From assembly GCA_902779135.1 (NCBI GenBank), contig CACZAR010000012.1:1-35491 (forward strand): a stretch of DNA of 35,491 nucleotides, read 5' to 3'. Positions 7,836 through 15,491 of this stretch are shown piece after piece (position 1 is the stretch's first letter; each line of letters begins with the position of its first letter). This stretch comes from an uncultured Coriobacteriaceae bacterium. Its GTDB lineage: Bacteria; Actinomycetota; Coriobacteriia; Coriobacteriales; Eggerthellaceae. A program made the translations under genes and the position numbers. The notes below the pieces were generated by a model that did no database searches, was not told the origin of the DNA, and saw only the letters and a list, made by a program, of their open reading frames with translations.

Positions 7836-8843
7836 TTATGCGATCTCGCTTCTGTGAAGCGCCAAACCCAGCTGAATGAACTCGCGCTGGTCAAGCGTTT
7901 CGCCACGACGACGCGGGTCGACATTGGCTTGCTCGAAGATTTGAGGCAACCGTTCAACAATATCGCCCCGCCCAGAGAAATGCGTCTTGCACGAATTCGA
8001 GAGCGTCTTGCGCCTCGTGGCGAAAGCGGCATCGGCCATCATGCAAACAGCCTTCAGCTCGTCTGATGTCAGCTCGCGCCCATCCTTGTCGTACGCAATC
8101 TGCCGGTCAAGTCGAATGACCGTGCTCTCGACGCGCGGAGGCGGGAAGAAGTTACCCGAGCTCACGGGGAAATGACCCACGGGCTTCGCGTACATCGAGA
8201 GCTTCACCGTGTAGGCACCGTACGTTTTCGTGCCGGGCTTCGCCATCATGCGTTCGGCAACTTCGCGCTGGACCATGATGGTCGCGCTGTCAATCGAATC
8301 GAATTTCTGCAGGTAGTCGAGGGCTACTGTCGCAGCCACAGCGTACGGCAGGTTCGACACGAGCTTGTTGGGCATCGCTTCAGCACTGATTTCGCCGATG
8401 GGAGCATCGTCGAGCTGCTCGATGTCGTTGACCGTCACGTCGAGCGCGTTCATGCGCAGCAGCGTAAAGCGGTCCTCCCACTGCTCGAGGGTGTCTGTCA
8501 GGACGGCGGGCAAATCGTAGTCCATCTCAATCGACGTCACGTGACCCGCGCATTTCAACAGAGCAGCCGTAAGCGTACCGATGCCCGGCCCAACTTCAAG
8601 CACATGGTCGGATGGCTGGACATCACCGAGCTCGACAATCTTCTTGATGATGTCGTCGTTGACGAGGAAGTTTTGCCCGAGGGCGTATTTGGTGTAGAGG
8701 CCATGGCGCTCGAGAACCTCGCGCGTGGCCGAGGGGGTTGCCAGGGGGGACAGTCGCTCGGCGTTCTTGCCGGAGCCGTGATCCTCTCCCTGGTTGGAAC
8801 TTCGGATGGTACTTCGATCGGAACTTCGGTCGCTACTATCCAC
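7836..8843 (-). CDS. rsmA: 16S rRNA (adenine1518-N6/adenine1519-N6)-dimethyltransferase RsmA (KsgA)
   Basis: 335 residues. It dimethylates the two adjacent adenines of the 3'-terminal 16S rRNA hairpin during small-subunit maturation. Motifs: KYALGQNFLVND at 52-63, SAM-binding LEVGPGIGTLT at 82-92, catalytic NLPY at 164-167, and SGNFFPPPRVESTVIRL near 230. The start is GTG at 8843 with AAAGG about 8 nt upstream, overlapping the previous gene's stop by 8 nt, so translation is coupled. The first 40 residues are a Ser/Arg/Asp-rich extension not usual for KsgA, so an internal start is possible but no better site was seen. Last gene of metG-tatD-flavoprotein-rsmA, an order resembling the common metG/tatD/rnmV/ksgA cluster but with a flavoprotein in place of rnmV. 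Confidence 0.95.
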   Translation of the reverse strand: MDSSDRSSDRSTIRSSNQGEDHGSGKNAERLSPLATPSATREVLERHGLYTKYALGQNFLVNDDIIKKIVELGDVQPSDHVLEVGPGIGTLTAALLKCAGHVTSIEMDYDLPAVLTDTLEQWEDRFTLLRMNALDVTVNDIEQLDDAPIGEISAEAMPNKLVSNLPYAVAATVALDYLQKFDSIDSATIMVQREVAERMMAKPGTKTYGAYTVKLSMYAKPVGHFPVSSGNFFPPPRVESTVIRLDRQIAYDKDGRELTSDELKAVCMMADAAFATRRKTLSNSCKTHFSGRGDIVERLPQIFEQANVDPRRRGETLDQREFIQLGLALHRSEIA

Positions 8844-9651
8844 GACGTTTGCCTTTCCCTTGTTGCTTACTCTGATGGGAGCCTTTTCGTTCGCCCTTTT
8901 GGGCGTTGCCCTTCTTCCCTTGCTGGACCGGTTTCTTGTTGTCGGTGCTCTGACGAGACCGCTTGCTCGAACTCAGGTCGAGCTTCGGCCTTTCAGCAGA
9001 AGCTGCTTTCGGGCGGCTCTGCGCTTCGCCTTCTTTCGTCTTTTGCCCGCCTTGAGTGATTTCGATCACAGTGGCTTCAGCGATGATCTCGCCTGATCCG
9101 TCAATCTTGCCGACCCAGTCGAGCACACGCTCGAGCCTGAAGCCTGCAACAGCCGTGGCGCTGCGTACCTCGCTCACGAGCGGATCGTATCCGTGCGGGT
9201 CGTTGCCTTCGCCGACAACATGCAACGTTGCCGGACGTTTGTTTGCGAGACGCTCCTCAAGAGACACTTCCCTGCTTGCCCAGAAATAAGGTTGCAGGCG
9301 GTCGAGCACGCATTTCATGGGAGCAGGCGCGCCTGAGAAGTATATCGGCGAGACGACAATCAGCTCATCTGCGTCATCCAGCAAGTCGTAGAGCGTCTGC
9401 ATGTCGTCGTCGAAAACGCAACGATGCTTTGGCTCCGACACCTCGTTGCCGTCCTCGTCACGCGAAATGACCTCCATCTTCTTGCGGCATGCTCCGCAGC
9501 CGATGCAAGGCCCTATTTCGACCTCGGACACAGGTACGAGGAAGATCTCGTCCTCCGGGCATTCGTCGATGTTTGCCTCGAACAGCATCTCGGCTAGATG
9601 CGCGCTGCGCCCTTTCGAGCGCGGCGAGCCCACAACGATCACGCGCTTCAT
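8836..9651 (-). CDS. NADPH-dependent FMN reductase-like flavoprotein with basic tail
   Basis: 271 residues. Residues 1-195 are a flavodoxin-like fold: VIVVGSPRSKGRSAHLAE (4-21) is the FMN phosphate loop, CIGCGACRKK near 49-58 is the Cys cluster seen in iron-sulfur flavoproteins and multimeric flavodoxins, and SPIYFSGAPAPMKCVLDRL near 100-118 is the family flavin-contact segment. The CxxCxxC is only a partial ferredoxin-like motif, so FMN is expected and an iron-sulfur site is uncertain. Residues 200-271 are a Lys/Arg/Gln/Ser/Gly-rich tail (KKPVQQGKKGNAQ, QQGKGKRRG) that may bind nucleic acid or membrane phosphate groups. It overlaps tatD by 4 nt (ATGA) and rsmA by 8 nt. Physiological substrate unknown. 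Confidence 0.8.
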   Translation of the reverse strand: MKRVIVVGSPRSKGRSAHLAEMLFEANIDECPEDEIFLVPVSEVEIGPCIGCGACRKKMEVISRDEDGNEVSEPKHRCVFDDDMQTLYDLLDDADELIVVSPIYFSGAPAPMKCVLDRLQPYFWASREVSLEERLANKRPATLHVVGEGNDPHGYDPLVSEVRSATAVAGFRLERVLDWVGKIDGSGEIIAEATVIEITQGGQKTKEGEAQSRPKAASAERPKLDLSSSKRSRQSTDNKKPVQQGKKGNAQKGERKGSHQSKQQGKGKRRG

Positions 9652-10610
9652 GCTTCATCGCCCCCTGCATAAAATGACAAGGTGTTGTCATGCAACTGCT
9701 CCAAGAACATGCGTCGCTCGTCGCCCGGCTCGATTCCACGAACCTCTGCCAGGCGCGCGGCTGTGAACACCACATGCGCCGGCGTACAAGCTGTTCCGCG
9801 CATGGGCTCAGGCGTCATGTACGGTGAATCGGTTTCAACCATCAAATGGTCGAGCGGCACGATCTTCGCGCCCTCGCGGGCATCGATAGCGCTTTTGAAC
9901 GTGAGCGCACCCCCGTATGCGATAGAGCAACCAGCTTCTACCCAAGGCGCAAGCTCATCAGGCCCCAAAGCGCAGCAATGCAGCAGCGTTCCCGCTTCGG
10001 GGAAGCCGATTTCCTGCAGGATTTCGAACGCTTCCGCGTGAGCGTTGTCCTTTTCGGGATCCTCTCCCCCGCGCAAATGCAGCGCTATGGGAAGACCCGC
10101 CTGTTTCGCAAGCTCGACCTGGCGCACGAACACGTCACGCTGGACGTTGCGCGGCGACAAATCGTAATGGAAGTCGAGGCCGATCTCTCCAAGCGCCCCA
10201 ACGCGAGAGTCGCTCAAGCGTTCGACAAGTTCTTTTTCGATCGCATCGGTATAGAGCTTGGCGTTGTGGGGATGCACGCCGACGGCAATGCGCACGTCGG
10301 CCGGTCGTGCATCCAGCTCAGCAGATGCGGTTTGCGATGCTGCGCTTTCGCGCCAAGCTGCGAGCTGGTCAAAAGGAAGCGACCCGTCTTCGGATGGGTC
10401 GACGATTTCGCACACGAAATCGACCCCGTTTGCCGCACAACGCACGAGCTCCCATGCGGGGTCGGGCAGCATGTGGATATGGGCGTGCGAATCGGCCACA
10501 GGCCCTTCGAGCGCCGGCGCAGGAGCCGGCACCTCGAGCCATTTGTCGTGTTTACGCCGCTGGTAGAACTTGAAGTCGTGCTCCAGCGGCATGTTCAATC
10601 GGTCTGACAT
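9648..10610 (-). CDS. tatD: TatD-family metal-dependent deoxyribonuclease
   Basis: 320 residues, longer than the usual about 260 because of a 38-residue N-terminal extension. Metal-site motifs in order: DSHAHIHM (His42, His44), GVHPHNAK near 112-119, the GEIGLDFHYD metal Glu near 141, LHLRG near 178, LHCC near 212, and the final Asp in ETDSPYMTP near 260. TatD proteins are TIM-barrel Mg2+/Zn2+ nucleases acting on DNA 3' ends or damaged DNA. It sits 65 nt downstream of metG and overlaps the flavoprotein gene by ATGA, so it is part of the metG operon, a common pairing in bacteria. Confidence 0.92.
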   Translation of the reverse strand: MSDRLNMPLEHDFKFYQRRKHDKWLEVPAPAPALEGPVADSHAHIHMLPDPAWELVRCAANGVDFVCEIVDPSEDGSLPFDQLAAWRESAASQTASAELDARPADVRIAVGVHPHNAKLYTDAIEKELVERLSDSRVGALGEIGLDFHYDLSPRNVQRDVFVRQVELAKQAGLPIALHLRGGEDPEKDNAHAEAFEILQEIGFPEAGTLLHCCALGPDELAPWVEAGCSIAYGGALTFKSAIDAREGAKIVPLDHLMVETDSPYMTPEPMRGTACTPAHVVFTAARLAEVRGIEPGDERRMFLEQLHDNTLSFYAGGDEA

Positions 10611-10641
10611 AACCTTCTCTCGCAGGTTGGTGCAGCGTCAA

Positions 10642-10667
10642 GCCGTTCTGCTGTTTGGCAGAACGGC
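10642..10667 (-). other. Hairpin in the metG-tatD gap
   Basis: GCCGTTCTGC, 6-nt loop, GCAGAACGGC: a perfect 10-bp stem in the 65-nt gap between metG and tatD. Only TT follows on the minus strand, so it is a poor terminator. It may lower read-through or protect the metG part of the message. Confidence 0.55.
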
Positions 10668-10675
10668 GGAATCTT

Positions 10676-12295
10676 CTATTCGTCGAAATTCAATTCCTCG
10701 ACGTCGAGACGCGGGAAGAGCGGGTCGCCCACCTCGACGTCGTTGCCAGCGGGCAACTGGCCCCACGTGGTCATCGACTCGATGTCGCTCACGTCAACCG
10801 GCGCACCCAACTGCAGGCGGCGCCACACTTCTGCGCTCGTGTTCGGAGCGAGCGGCGAGAGGTACAGCGCAATCACGCGGATTGCCTCGAGCAGGTTGTA
10901 CATGACAGCAGCGAGCTTGCCCTGCGCCTCGGCGGCCGCAGCAGCATCCTCGCCCTTGGCGGCCTTCGCCAAGCCCCAAGGAGCCATCTCGTCAACGTAG
11001 AGGTTTGCAGCCTGGGCAAGTTTTTGAACGGCAGAAACCGCACCAGTGAAATCGACCTCGGACATGCAGGCATCGAACTGGCCATACAGGTCGTCGACGA
11101 TCTCCTTGAGCGGATTGCCATCGACGAGCGCCTGAGCATCGGCCGGCACCTCGGGCACCTTGCCGCCGAAGTATTTCTTCGTCATGTTGAACACGCGGTT
11201 GACCAGGTTGCCCCACGTGTTGGCGAGCTCGTTGTTGTAAACCTGGACCATGCGCTCCATCGAAATCGAGCCATCATGCCCGAACTGAACGTCGCTCATG
11301 AAGTAATAGCGGTAAGCGTCGACGCCGAACACACGCACCATATCCTGCGGGGAAAGTGCGTTGCCCTTCGACTTCGACATCTTCTCGCCCTTTGTAAGCA
11401 GGAAGCCGTGGCCGAACACCGTGTGTGCAGGCTCATAGCCAGCGGCCAACAGCATCGCTGGCCAGATCACGCAGTGGAAACGCGTGATGTCCTTGCCGAC
11501 GAAGTGGTACTGCATGGGCCAGCGGTTGTCGAACTCGTCGCCACGCTCGGGGTCGGCATAACCGATGCCTGTGAAGTACGCGAGCAGCGCGTCTGCCCAC
11601 ACGTAGGCAACGTGCCCCTCGTCGAACGGCAGTGGAACGCCCCAATCGAACGTCGAACGCGAAATCGAGAGGTCTTTCAAGCCGCCCTCAACAAACGTCA
11701 CGATCTCGTTGCGACGCGATTCGGGACGGATGAAGTCGGGATGAGCCTCATAGAAGTCGAGCAGCGGCTGCTGGAAATCGGACAGCTTGAAGAACCAGTT
11801 CTCCTCGCCCGAAGCCATGAGCTGCACAGGTCGCTTGCAATCGGGGCACACGAACTCGCCGTCCTCGTTCTTCTCGAGGTCGCTCTCGGCATAGAACGTC
11901 TCCTCGTGCACGCAGTACCAGCCCTCGTAGCTGCCCTTGTACAAATAACCCTTGTCGTAAAGGTCCGTCCAGAACTTCTGCACGGTACGGGTCTGGCGGT
12001 CGCTCGAGGTGCGAACGAAGTCGGTGTAGGTGATGTTGAGCAAATCCCACGTGTCGCGGAACGCCGGCTCCATCGAGTCGCACCATTCCTGCGGGGTCAT
12101 GCCATGCGAAGCCGCCGTGTCGGCGACCTTCTGGCCATGCTCGTCCATGCCGGTGACGAAGGCAACGTCGTAGCCGTTCATGCGCTGGTAGCGTGCCACG
12201 GTGTCAGCCGCGATGGTCGTGTAAGCCGTGCCCAGATGTGGTGCGGCGTTAACGTAATAGATCGGTGTGGTGAAGCTGTAAGTTCCTTTGGACAT
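10676..12295 (-). CDS. metG: Methionyl-tRNA synthetase
   Basis: 539 residues from ATG 12295; AGGAGG lies 6 nt upstream, so the longer frame to 12376 is not used. It charges tRNA-Met with methionine for start and elongation. Class-I signatures: PHLGTAY (HIGH box) at 19-25 and KMSKS at 305-309. The zinc knuckle has Cys128 in EGWYCVHE and CPDC at 150-153, the single-knuckle form. It lacks the C-terminal EMAP/Trbp111-like tRNA-binding domain, as in short MetG enzymes. First gene of metG-tatD-flavoprotein-rsmA. No T-box is visible in the short leader before it. Confidence 0.97.
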   Translation of the reverse strand: MSKGTYSFTTPIYYVNAAPHLGTAYTTIAADTVARYQRMNGYDVAFVTGMDEHGQKVADTAASHGMTPQEWCDSMEPAFRDTWDLLNITYTDFVRTSSDRQTRTVQKFWTDLYDKGYLYKGSYEGWYCVHEETFYAESDLEKNEDGEFVCPDCKRPVQLMASGEENWFFKLSDFQQPLLDFYEAHPDFIRPESRRNEIVTFVEGGLKDLSISRSTFDWGVPLPFDEGHVAYVWADALLAYFTGIGYADPERGDEFDNRWPMQYHFVGKDITRFHCVIWPAMLLAAGYEPAHTVFGHGFLLTKGEKMSKSKGNALSPQDMVRVFGVDAYRYYFMSDVQFGHDGSISMERMVQVYNNELANTWGNLVNRVFNMTKKYFGGKVPEVPADAQALVDGNPLKEIVDDLYGQFDACMSEVDFTGAVSAVQKLAQAANLYVDEMAPWGLAKAAKGEDAAAAAEAQGKLAAVMYNLLEAIRVIALYLSPLAPNTSAEVWRRLQLGAPVDVSDIESMTTWGQLPAGNDVEVGDPLFPRLDVEELNFDE

Positions 12296-12432
12296 ATGAG
12301 CCCTCCTCTTTCCCGTTCCGCAGATGAGCGTACGGGGTCGTTGACATGCAAACACGTATTCTAGCATGTGAAACATACGATGAGTGAAGCATCATGAAAT
12401 GGGCGTTGGCGCAGCCACGCAGCTTGAGCTAA

Positions 12433-12789
12433 TTACGCTTTCAGCTTGAAGGCAACGGCGAGCAGGGCGATGGCGGCGAGGCCCAATGCAATCGCAGACG
12501 TTGTCGGAATTCCTTCCACACCCTTGTTCATCAACCCAGAAGCTTCGGAAGCCGTACGCACTGCTTCGGCAATGCTCGACTTGCCTTCTTTCTCCGATTC
12601 TTCTTGATCGTTTTGCCCAGATAGCGCAGCGTCTTCGCTGCCATCAACCTGCTTTGACGTTTGGGGTGTTTCAGCAGCATTGGCCGATTCGTCCGCATAA
12701 GCGAAAAGATGCGCAGGGGCGCTTAACGCTGCCACCAGTGCGACAACAACAAGCAATCCAGAGGCTTTGTTCAGTGCCTTCGGCTTCAT
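12433..12789 (-). CDS. Small exported surface protein with C-terminal anchor
   Basis: 118 residues. Signal peptide 1-32 (MKPKALNK start, hydrophobic core, AYA before DES). Residues 33-90 are acidic and polar, low complexity (Glu/Ser/Gln), likely disordered and outside the cell. Residues 96-118 are GIPTTSAIALGLAAIALLAV then FKLKA: a hydrophobic segment with a basic tail, either a transmembrane anchor or a degenerate sorting signal with IPTTS in the LPxTG place. No enzymatic domain. Its ribosome site is weak. A 9-bp inverted repeat lies in its upstream region. Function unknown. Confidence 0.65.
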   Translation of the reverse strand: MKPKALNKASGLLVVVALVAALSAPAHLFAYADESANAAETPQTSKQVDGSEDAALSGQNDQEESEKEGKSSIAEAVRTASEASGLMNKGVEGIPTTSAIALGLAAIALLAVAFKLKA

Positions 12790-12815
12790 CGGGCTCGTTC
12801 CATATGATGCTCTCG

Positions 12816-12855
12816 CAACACCCGAACTCGAACCAATTGCACTTGGCGGGTGTTG
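12816..12855 (-). promoter_or_regulatory. Long-spaced inverted repeat upstream of the small surface protein
   Basis: CAACACCCG (12816-12824) and CGGGTGTTG (12847-12855), a perfect 9-bp inverted repeat with a 22-nt spacer, 27 nt upstream of the gene start. It would form a leader hairpin or serve as an operator. The remaining bases to 13073 show no gene. Confidence 0.4.
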
Positions 12856-13073
12856 AGCCGCTCTGATTATCGCATTCGCGGGCTTTTAAAACCGTCTTTA
12901 AGCGGCGTTGGCGAGCTTAGTTGCTGAACTGTTACCTGTGCAAATCGCCGAGCAACCCTCTGAACTCGACGGCATGTTCTGCACCCCGAAATTCGTTGCC
13001 GAACATCCTCGCATCAGTTAGCTCGAATTCGTAGCCGAAAGCGCCTTTTTGCAAGTCGCATCAGGATTAGCCT

Positions 13074-13079
13074 TATAAT
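13074..13079 (+). promoter_or_regulatory. -10 box directly before the first secreted coiled-coil gene
   Basis: TATAAT ends 5 nt before ATG 13085 and 8 nt before ATG 13088; TTGCAA lies 19 bp upstream. The predicted transcription start falls at the start codon, so the mRNA would be leaderless or nearly so. No Shine-Dalgarno site is present, which agrees. Confidence 0.6.
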
Positions 13080-13084
13080 TCTCG

Positions 13085-14086
13085 ATGATGAACACTCCGA
13101 TTCGTATACAGCTCGTTTCAAGCACCATCCCCTCACTCCTTGCAGGGGGGTTTGCCATCGCGCTGCTAGCCATCTTCACCATGGTCACACCAGCATACGC
13201 CGAAACGTATACTGCTTCGCCTATTTCGAACGCAGGGCAGTACAGTATCGAGGCACTTACCGACGCTTACGAAACTGCAACAGACCGAGCAGCAGAAGCG
13301 TCGGCACGCGCTGCTGAAAGCGAAAAGAAGATCACCGCACTTGAGACGAAGGTGGAAACGCAGCAGGAACGGACCGACACAGCGGTACGCGACATGTATG
13401 TGATGGAGCAAGAAAAGCTCAATCTTTTCGACACGATGCTGAACGCCTCGTCATTTGATGATTTGGTCAAATATGCAGACTACATCGAGCGTGCAAGCAA
13501 AGCGAACACGGCCCAGCTTAACGAAATGAAAGACCTGCTCTCTCAGCTCGAAGCCGCACATGCCGAGCTCGAACAAGCCCGACAAGAAACAATGGCTCAA
13601 GAGGCGCTTGCACACGAAGCGCTGCTCGTGCTCCAAGACCAACGTGCTACGAAACAAAAGAACGCAAACGCGACCGATGGAGCCAACTGGTATATGAGCA
13701 AAGATGAGTTCATTGCCGAATGGGCGCCGCGCATCGATGCATATTTGGAAGGAACCCCGATGGCCGGCACGGGCGAATCGTTTGCACGTGCTGCGTGGCT
13801 CAACTGCATCGATCCGCGATGGTCACCGGCAATCTCGAACATTGAAAGCGGGAAGGGCTCGAAATGCATCAGGCCCTTCAACGCATGGGGCTGGGGCGCA
13901 GCTGACTCCGATCCGGTGAATCTGGCAGCTGAGTGGTCGTCGTGGGATGAGGCCATCAACGAGCACGTGAAAGGGCTTGCCCGCGGTTATGGCTACACAA
14001 TCACACCGGAAGCAGCAGAGGTCTACTGCCCTCCGAACCACGAGCGCTGGTACGAAGTGACCGTTGCCGAAATGGCGAAGATATAG
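13085..14086 (+). CDS. Secreted PcsB-like coiled-coil protein with lysozyme-like end domain (copy 1)
   Basis: 333 residues. Signal peptide to AYA (37-39). Residues 50-190 are a heptad-rich coiled coil with an inner segment LNLFDTMLNASSFDDLVKY (112-130), which matches the turn of PcsB/CwlO-type hydrolase regulators (LL..LL.S.S..D...R.D). Residues 200-333 are a compact domain: FIAEWAPRIDAYL, then DPRWSPAISNIESGKGSKC with Glu254, then NAWGWG and WDEAINEHVKGLARGYGYT. Glu in I-x-ES-x-KG followed by NxWGWG recalls lysozyme/GH73-like peptidoglycan hydrolases, so Glu254 is the likely catalytic acid. The coiled coil may hold the enzyme inactive until a membrane partner such as FtsEX engages. That part is inference. 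A paralogue follows 73 nt downstream. Confidence 0.7.
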   Translation: MMNTPIRIQLVSSTIPSLLAGGFAIALLAIFTMVTPAYAETYTASPISNAGQYSIEALTDAYETATDRAAEASARAAESEKKITALETKVETQQERTDTAVRDMYVMEQEKLNLFDTMLNASSFDDLVKYADYIERASKANTAQLNEMKDLLSQLEAAHAELEQARQETMAQEALAHEALLVLQDQRATKQKNANATDGANWYMSKDEFIAEWAPRIDAYLEGTPMAGTGESFARAAWLNCIDPRWSPAISNIESGKGSKCIRPFNAWGWGAADSDPVNLAAEWSSWDEAINEHVKGLARGYGYTITPEAAEVYCPPNHERWYEVTVAEMAKI

Positions 14087-14159
14087 ATAAACGAAGAAAT
14101 CCGACCCTTTTCGTTAAAATATAGCTCGTAGACAAAAGCGGCTCGAAAGCAACAGAAAC

Positions 14160-15221
14160 ATGGCACAGCCGTCACGCTTCAAATTTGTTATTGGCATATT
14201 CGTTGCAACGTTTGCACTCAGCGCGTTGCCTTTCGTTGCGTTTGCCGAAGACATCGACACCGATCCCCAGCCGGATGCATTGCAGCTTGAGGTTGAACGC
14301 TCGGCGGAGGCATATCAATCGGCCATCGAAAATATGACGCAAATTGAAGACGCGCTCGCAGAGAACGAGACACGCATTGCCGAGCTTCAAAAGCTGATTC
14401 CCGAGCAACAGCGCAAAAGCAACGAGGCGGCCGTCGCACTTTACAAATCGCAAATCGATTCAGCAGGATTGCTTGACCTGCTGCTCGGCTCGGCGAGCGT
14501 TGAGGACTTGTTCTTCCGCGTCGATGCGATCAACCGCGTGACCCTTGCGCACGAAACCGAGTTATCGCGTCTTGTCGAAATGCAAAACGAGCTTGCTGCC
14601 ACAACAGAACAGTTGGAAGCGGACCGAGCCGCAGCCGAGGAAAGCGTCAATGCCGCAGACAGAGCGTTGACCGCCGCGCAGACCGCCCGCCTCGAGGCGC
14701 AAAGACGTGCTGAGGAAGAAGCGCAGCGCCAAGCGGAAGCAGCCGCTGCTGCCGCCGCAGCTCAAGCCCCTGCGCAATCAGAAGAACCTGAAAGCGAAGC
14801 GCCTGCAGAGACGGTTGCGGCAGAGACGGTCGTCAGCGACGGAGCAGACTGGACCTCTGACCAGGAATCATTCATCGCTGAGTGGACATGGCGCATCGAC
14901 GCTTATCTGGCAGGATCGCCATTAGCAGGACAAGGGCGGACGTTCGCTGAGGCCGCTTGGAACTACGGCGTCGACCCCCGCTGGTCACCAGCTATTTCCT
15001 ATACCGAGAGCTCGAAGGGCGCAGCATGCTACATGCCCCACAACGCATGGGGCTGGGGAGGTTGCGAATGGGATTCGTGGGAAGAGGCTATCAACGACCA
15101 TGTTCGCGGTCTCGCTCGCGGATATGGCTACACGATCTCGATGGAAGCTGCGCAGAAGTACTGCCCACCCAACGCCCAGCACTGGTACGATGTCACGTCT
15201 GCTCAAATGAATTTAATCTAG
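14160..15221 (+). CDS. Secreted PcsB-like coiled-coil protein with lysozyme-like end domain (copy 2)
   Basis: 353 residues. Signal peptide ends AFA (27-29). Coiled coil about 40-195 with LLDLLLGSASVEDLFFRVDA (104-123), a clear PcsB-type turn. Ala/Gln/Glu-rich linker 180-225. End domain 228-353 aligns through its length with the preceding gene: FIAEWTWRIDAYL, DPRWSPAISYTESSKGAAC with Glu283, NAWGWGGCEW, WEEAINDHVRGLARGYGYT, YCPPN. It arose by tandem duplication: the end domain is well kept while the coiled coil and linker have drifted. TAAAAT (14115-14120) is a possible own -10; no Shine-Dalgarno is seen. Element A begins 9 nt after its stop. Confidence 0.7.
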   Translation: MAQPSRFKFVIGIFVATFALSALPFVAFAEDIDTDPQPDALQLEVERSAEAYQSAIENMTQIEDALAENETRIAELQKLIPEQQRKSNEAAVALYKSQIDSAGLLDLLLGSASVEDLFFRVDAINRVTLAHETELSRLVEMQNELAATTEQLEADRAAAEESVNAADRALTAAQTARLEAQRRAEEEAQRQAEAAAAAAAAQAPAQSEEPESEAPAETVAAETVVSDGADWTSDQESFIAEWTWRIDAYLAGSPLAGQGRTFAEAAWNYGVDPRWSPAISYTESSKGAACYMPHNAWGWGGCEWDSWEEAINDHVRGLARGYGYTISMEAAQKYCPPNAQHWYDVTSAQMNLI

Positions 15222-15230
15222 CGTCCGGCA

Positions 15231-15334
15231 TCGCCTTAAAGCCAGGTAAAGCTCGCCTACAGCAGTTCAGCTAATTTGTATAACAGCTAGATGGTGCTTC
15301 ACAAGCGGCTTCGCTTTACCCGTCTTTAAGGCGA
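15231..15334 (+). repeat. 3'-end structured element, copy A
   Basis: Arms 15231-15252 and 15313-15334 pair in 20 of 22 positions. Inside, GCC (15255-15257) pairs with GGC (15307-15309) and closes a 49-nt core (15258-15306). The core has the shared left box TACAGCARYTCRRCT and right box TAGATTGTGYYTCRCAAGC, with an AGCT/AGCT stem between. It starts 9 nt after the stop of the second secreted coiled-coil gene, read in the same direction. No T-run follows, so it is not a classic terminator. Confidence 0.8.
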
Positions 15335-15380
15335 ATTACGCAAATGAGTAGCTTGCGTGCTCGCCCCGCTTGTGCGGCAT

Positions 15381-15488
15381 TGTTGCTGTGCGAACCGAAG
15401 AGACGAAGCCGCTTGCGAGGCACAATCTACCTAATACATAGGTGAGCCGAGTTGCTGTAGGCGAGTCTCTTTGGTTCGCGCAGCAACA
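15381..15488 (-). repeat. 3'-end structured element, copy B
   Basis: Arms 15381-15404 and 15465-15488 pair in 22 of 24 positions (the two exceptions are G-T wobbles on the plus strand). GCC/GGC close the 49-nt core 15411-15459, which on the minus strand carries both shared boxes and a central ACCTA/TAGGT stem. It starts 3 nt after the stop of the YgjP-like gene, in that gene's direction. Arm sequence is unrelated to copies A and C. Bases 15335-15380 between A and B hold a look-alike of the right box (CCGCTTGTGCGGCA, 15367-15380). Confidence 0.8.
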
Positions 15489-15491
15489 GAG

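Noticed and set aside
10655..12364. Open frame of 569 codons opposite metG
   Set aside because: Antisense shadow; metG carries all family motifs.
12296..12376. N-terminal extension of metG to 12376
   Set aside because: AGGAGG sits 6 nt before ATG 12295 and family homology begins there; the extension contains this ribosome site.
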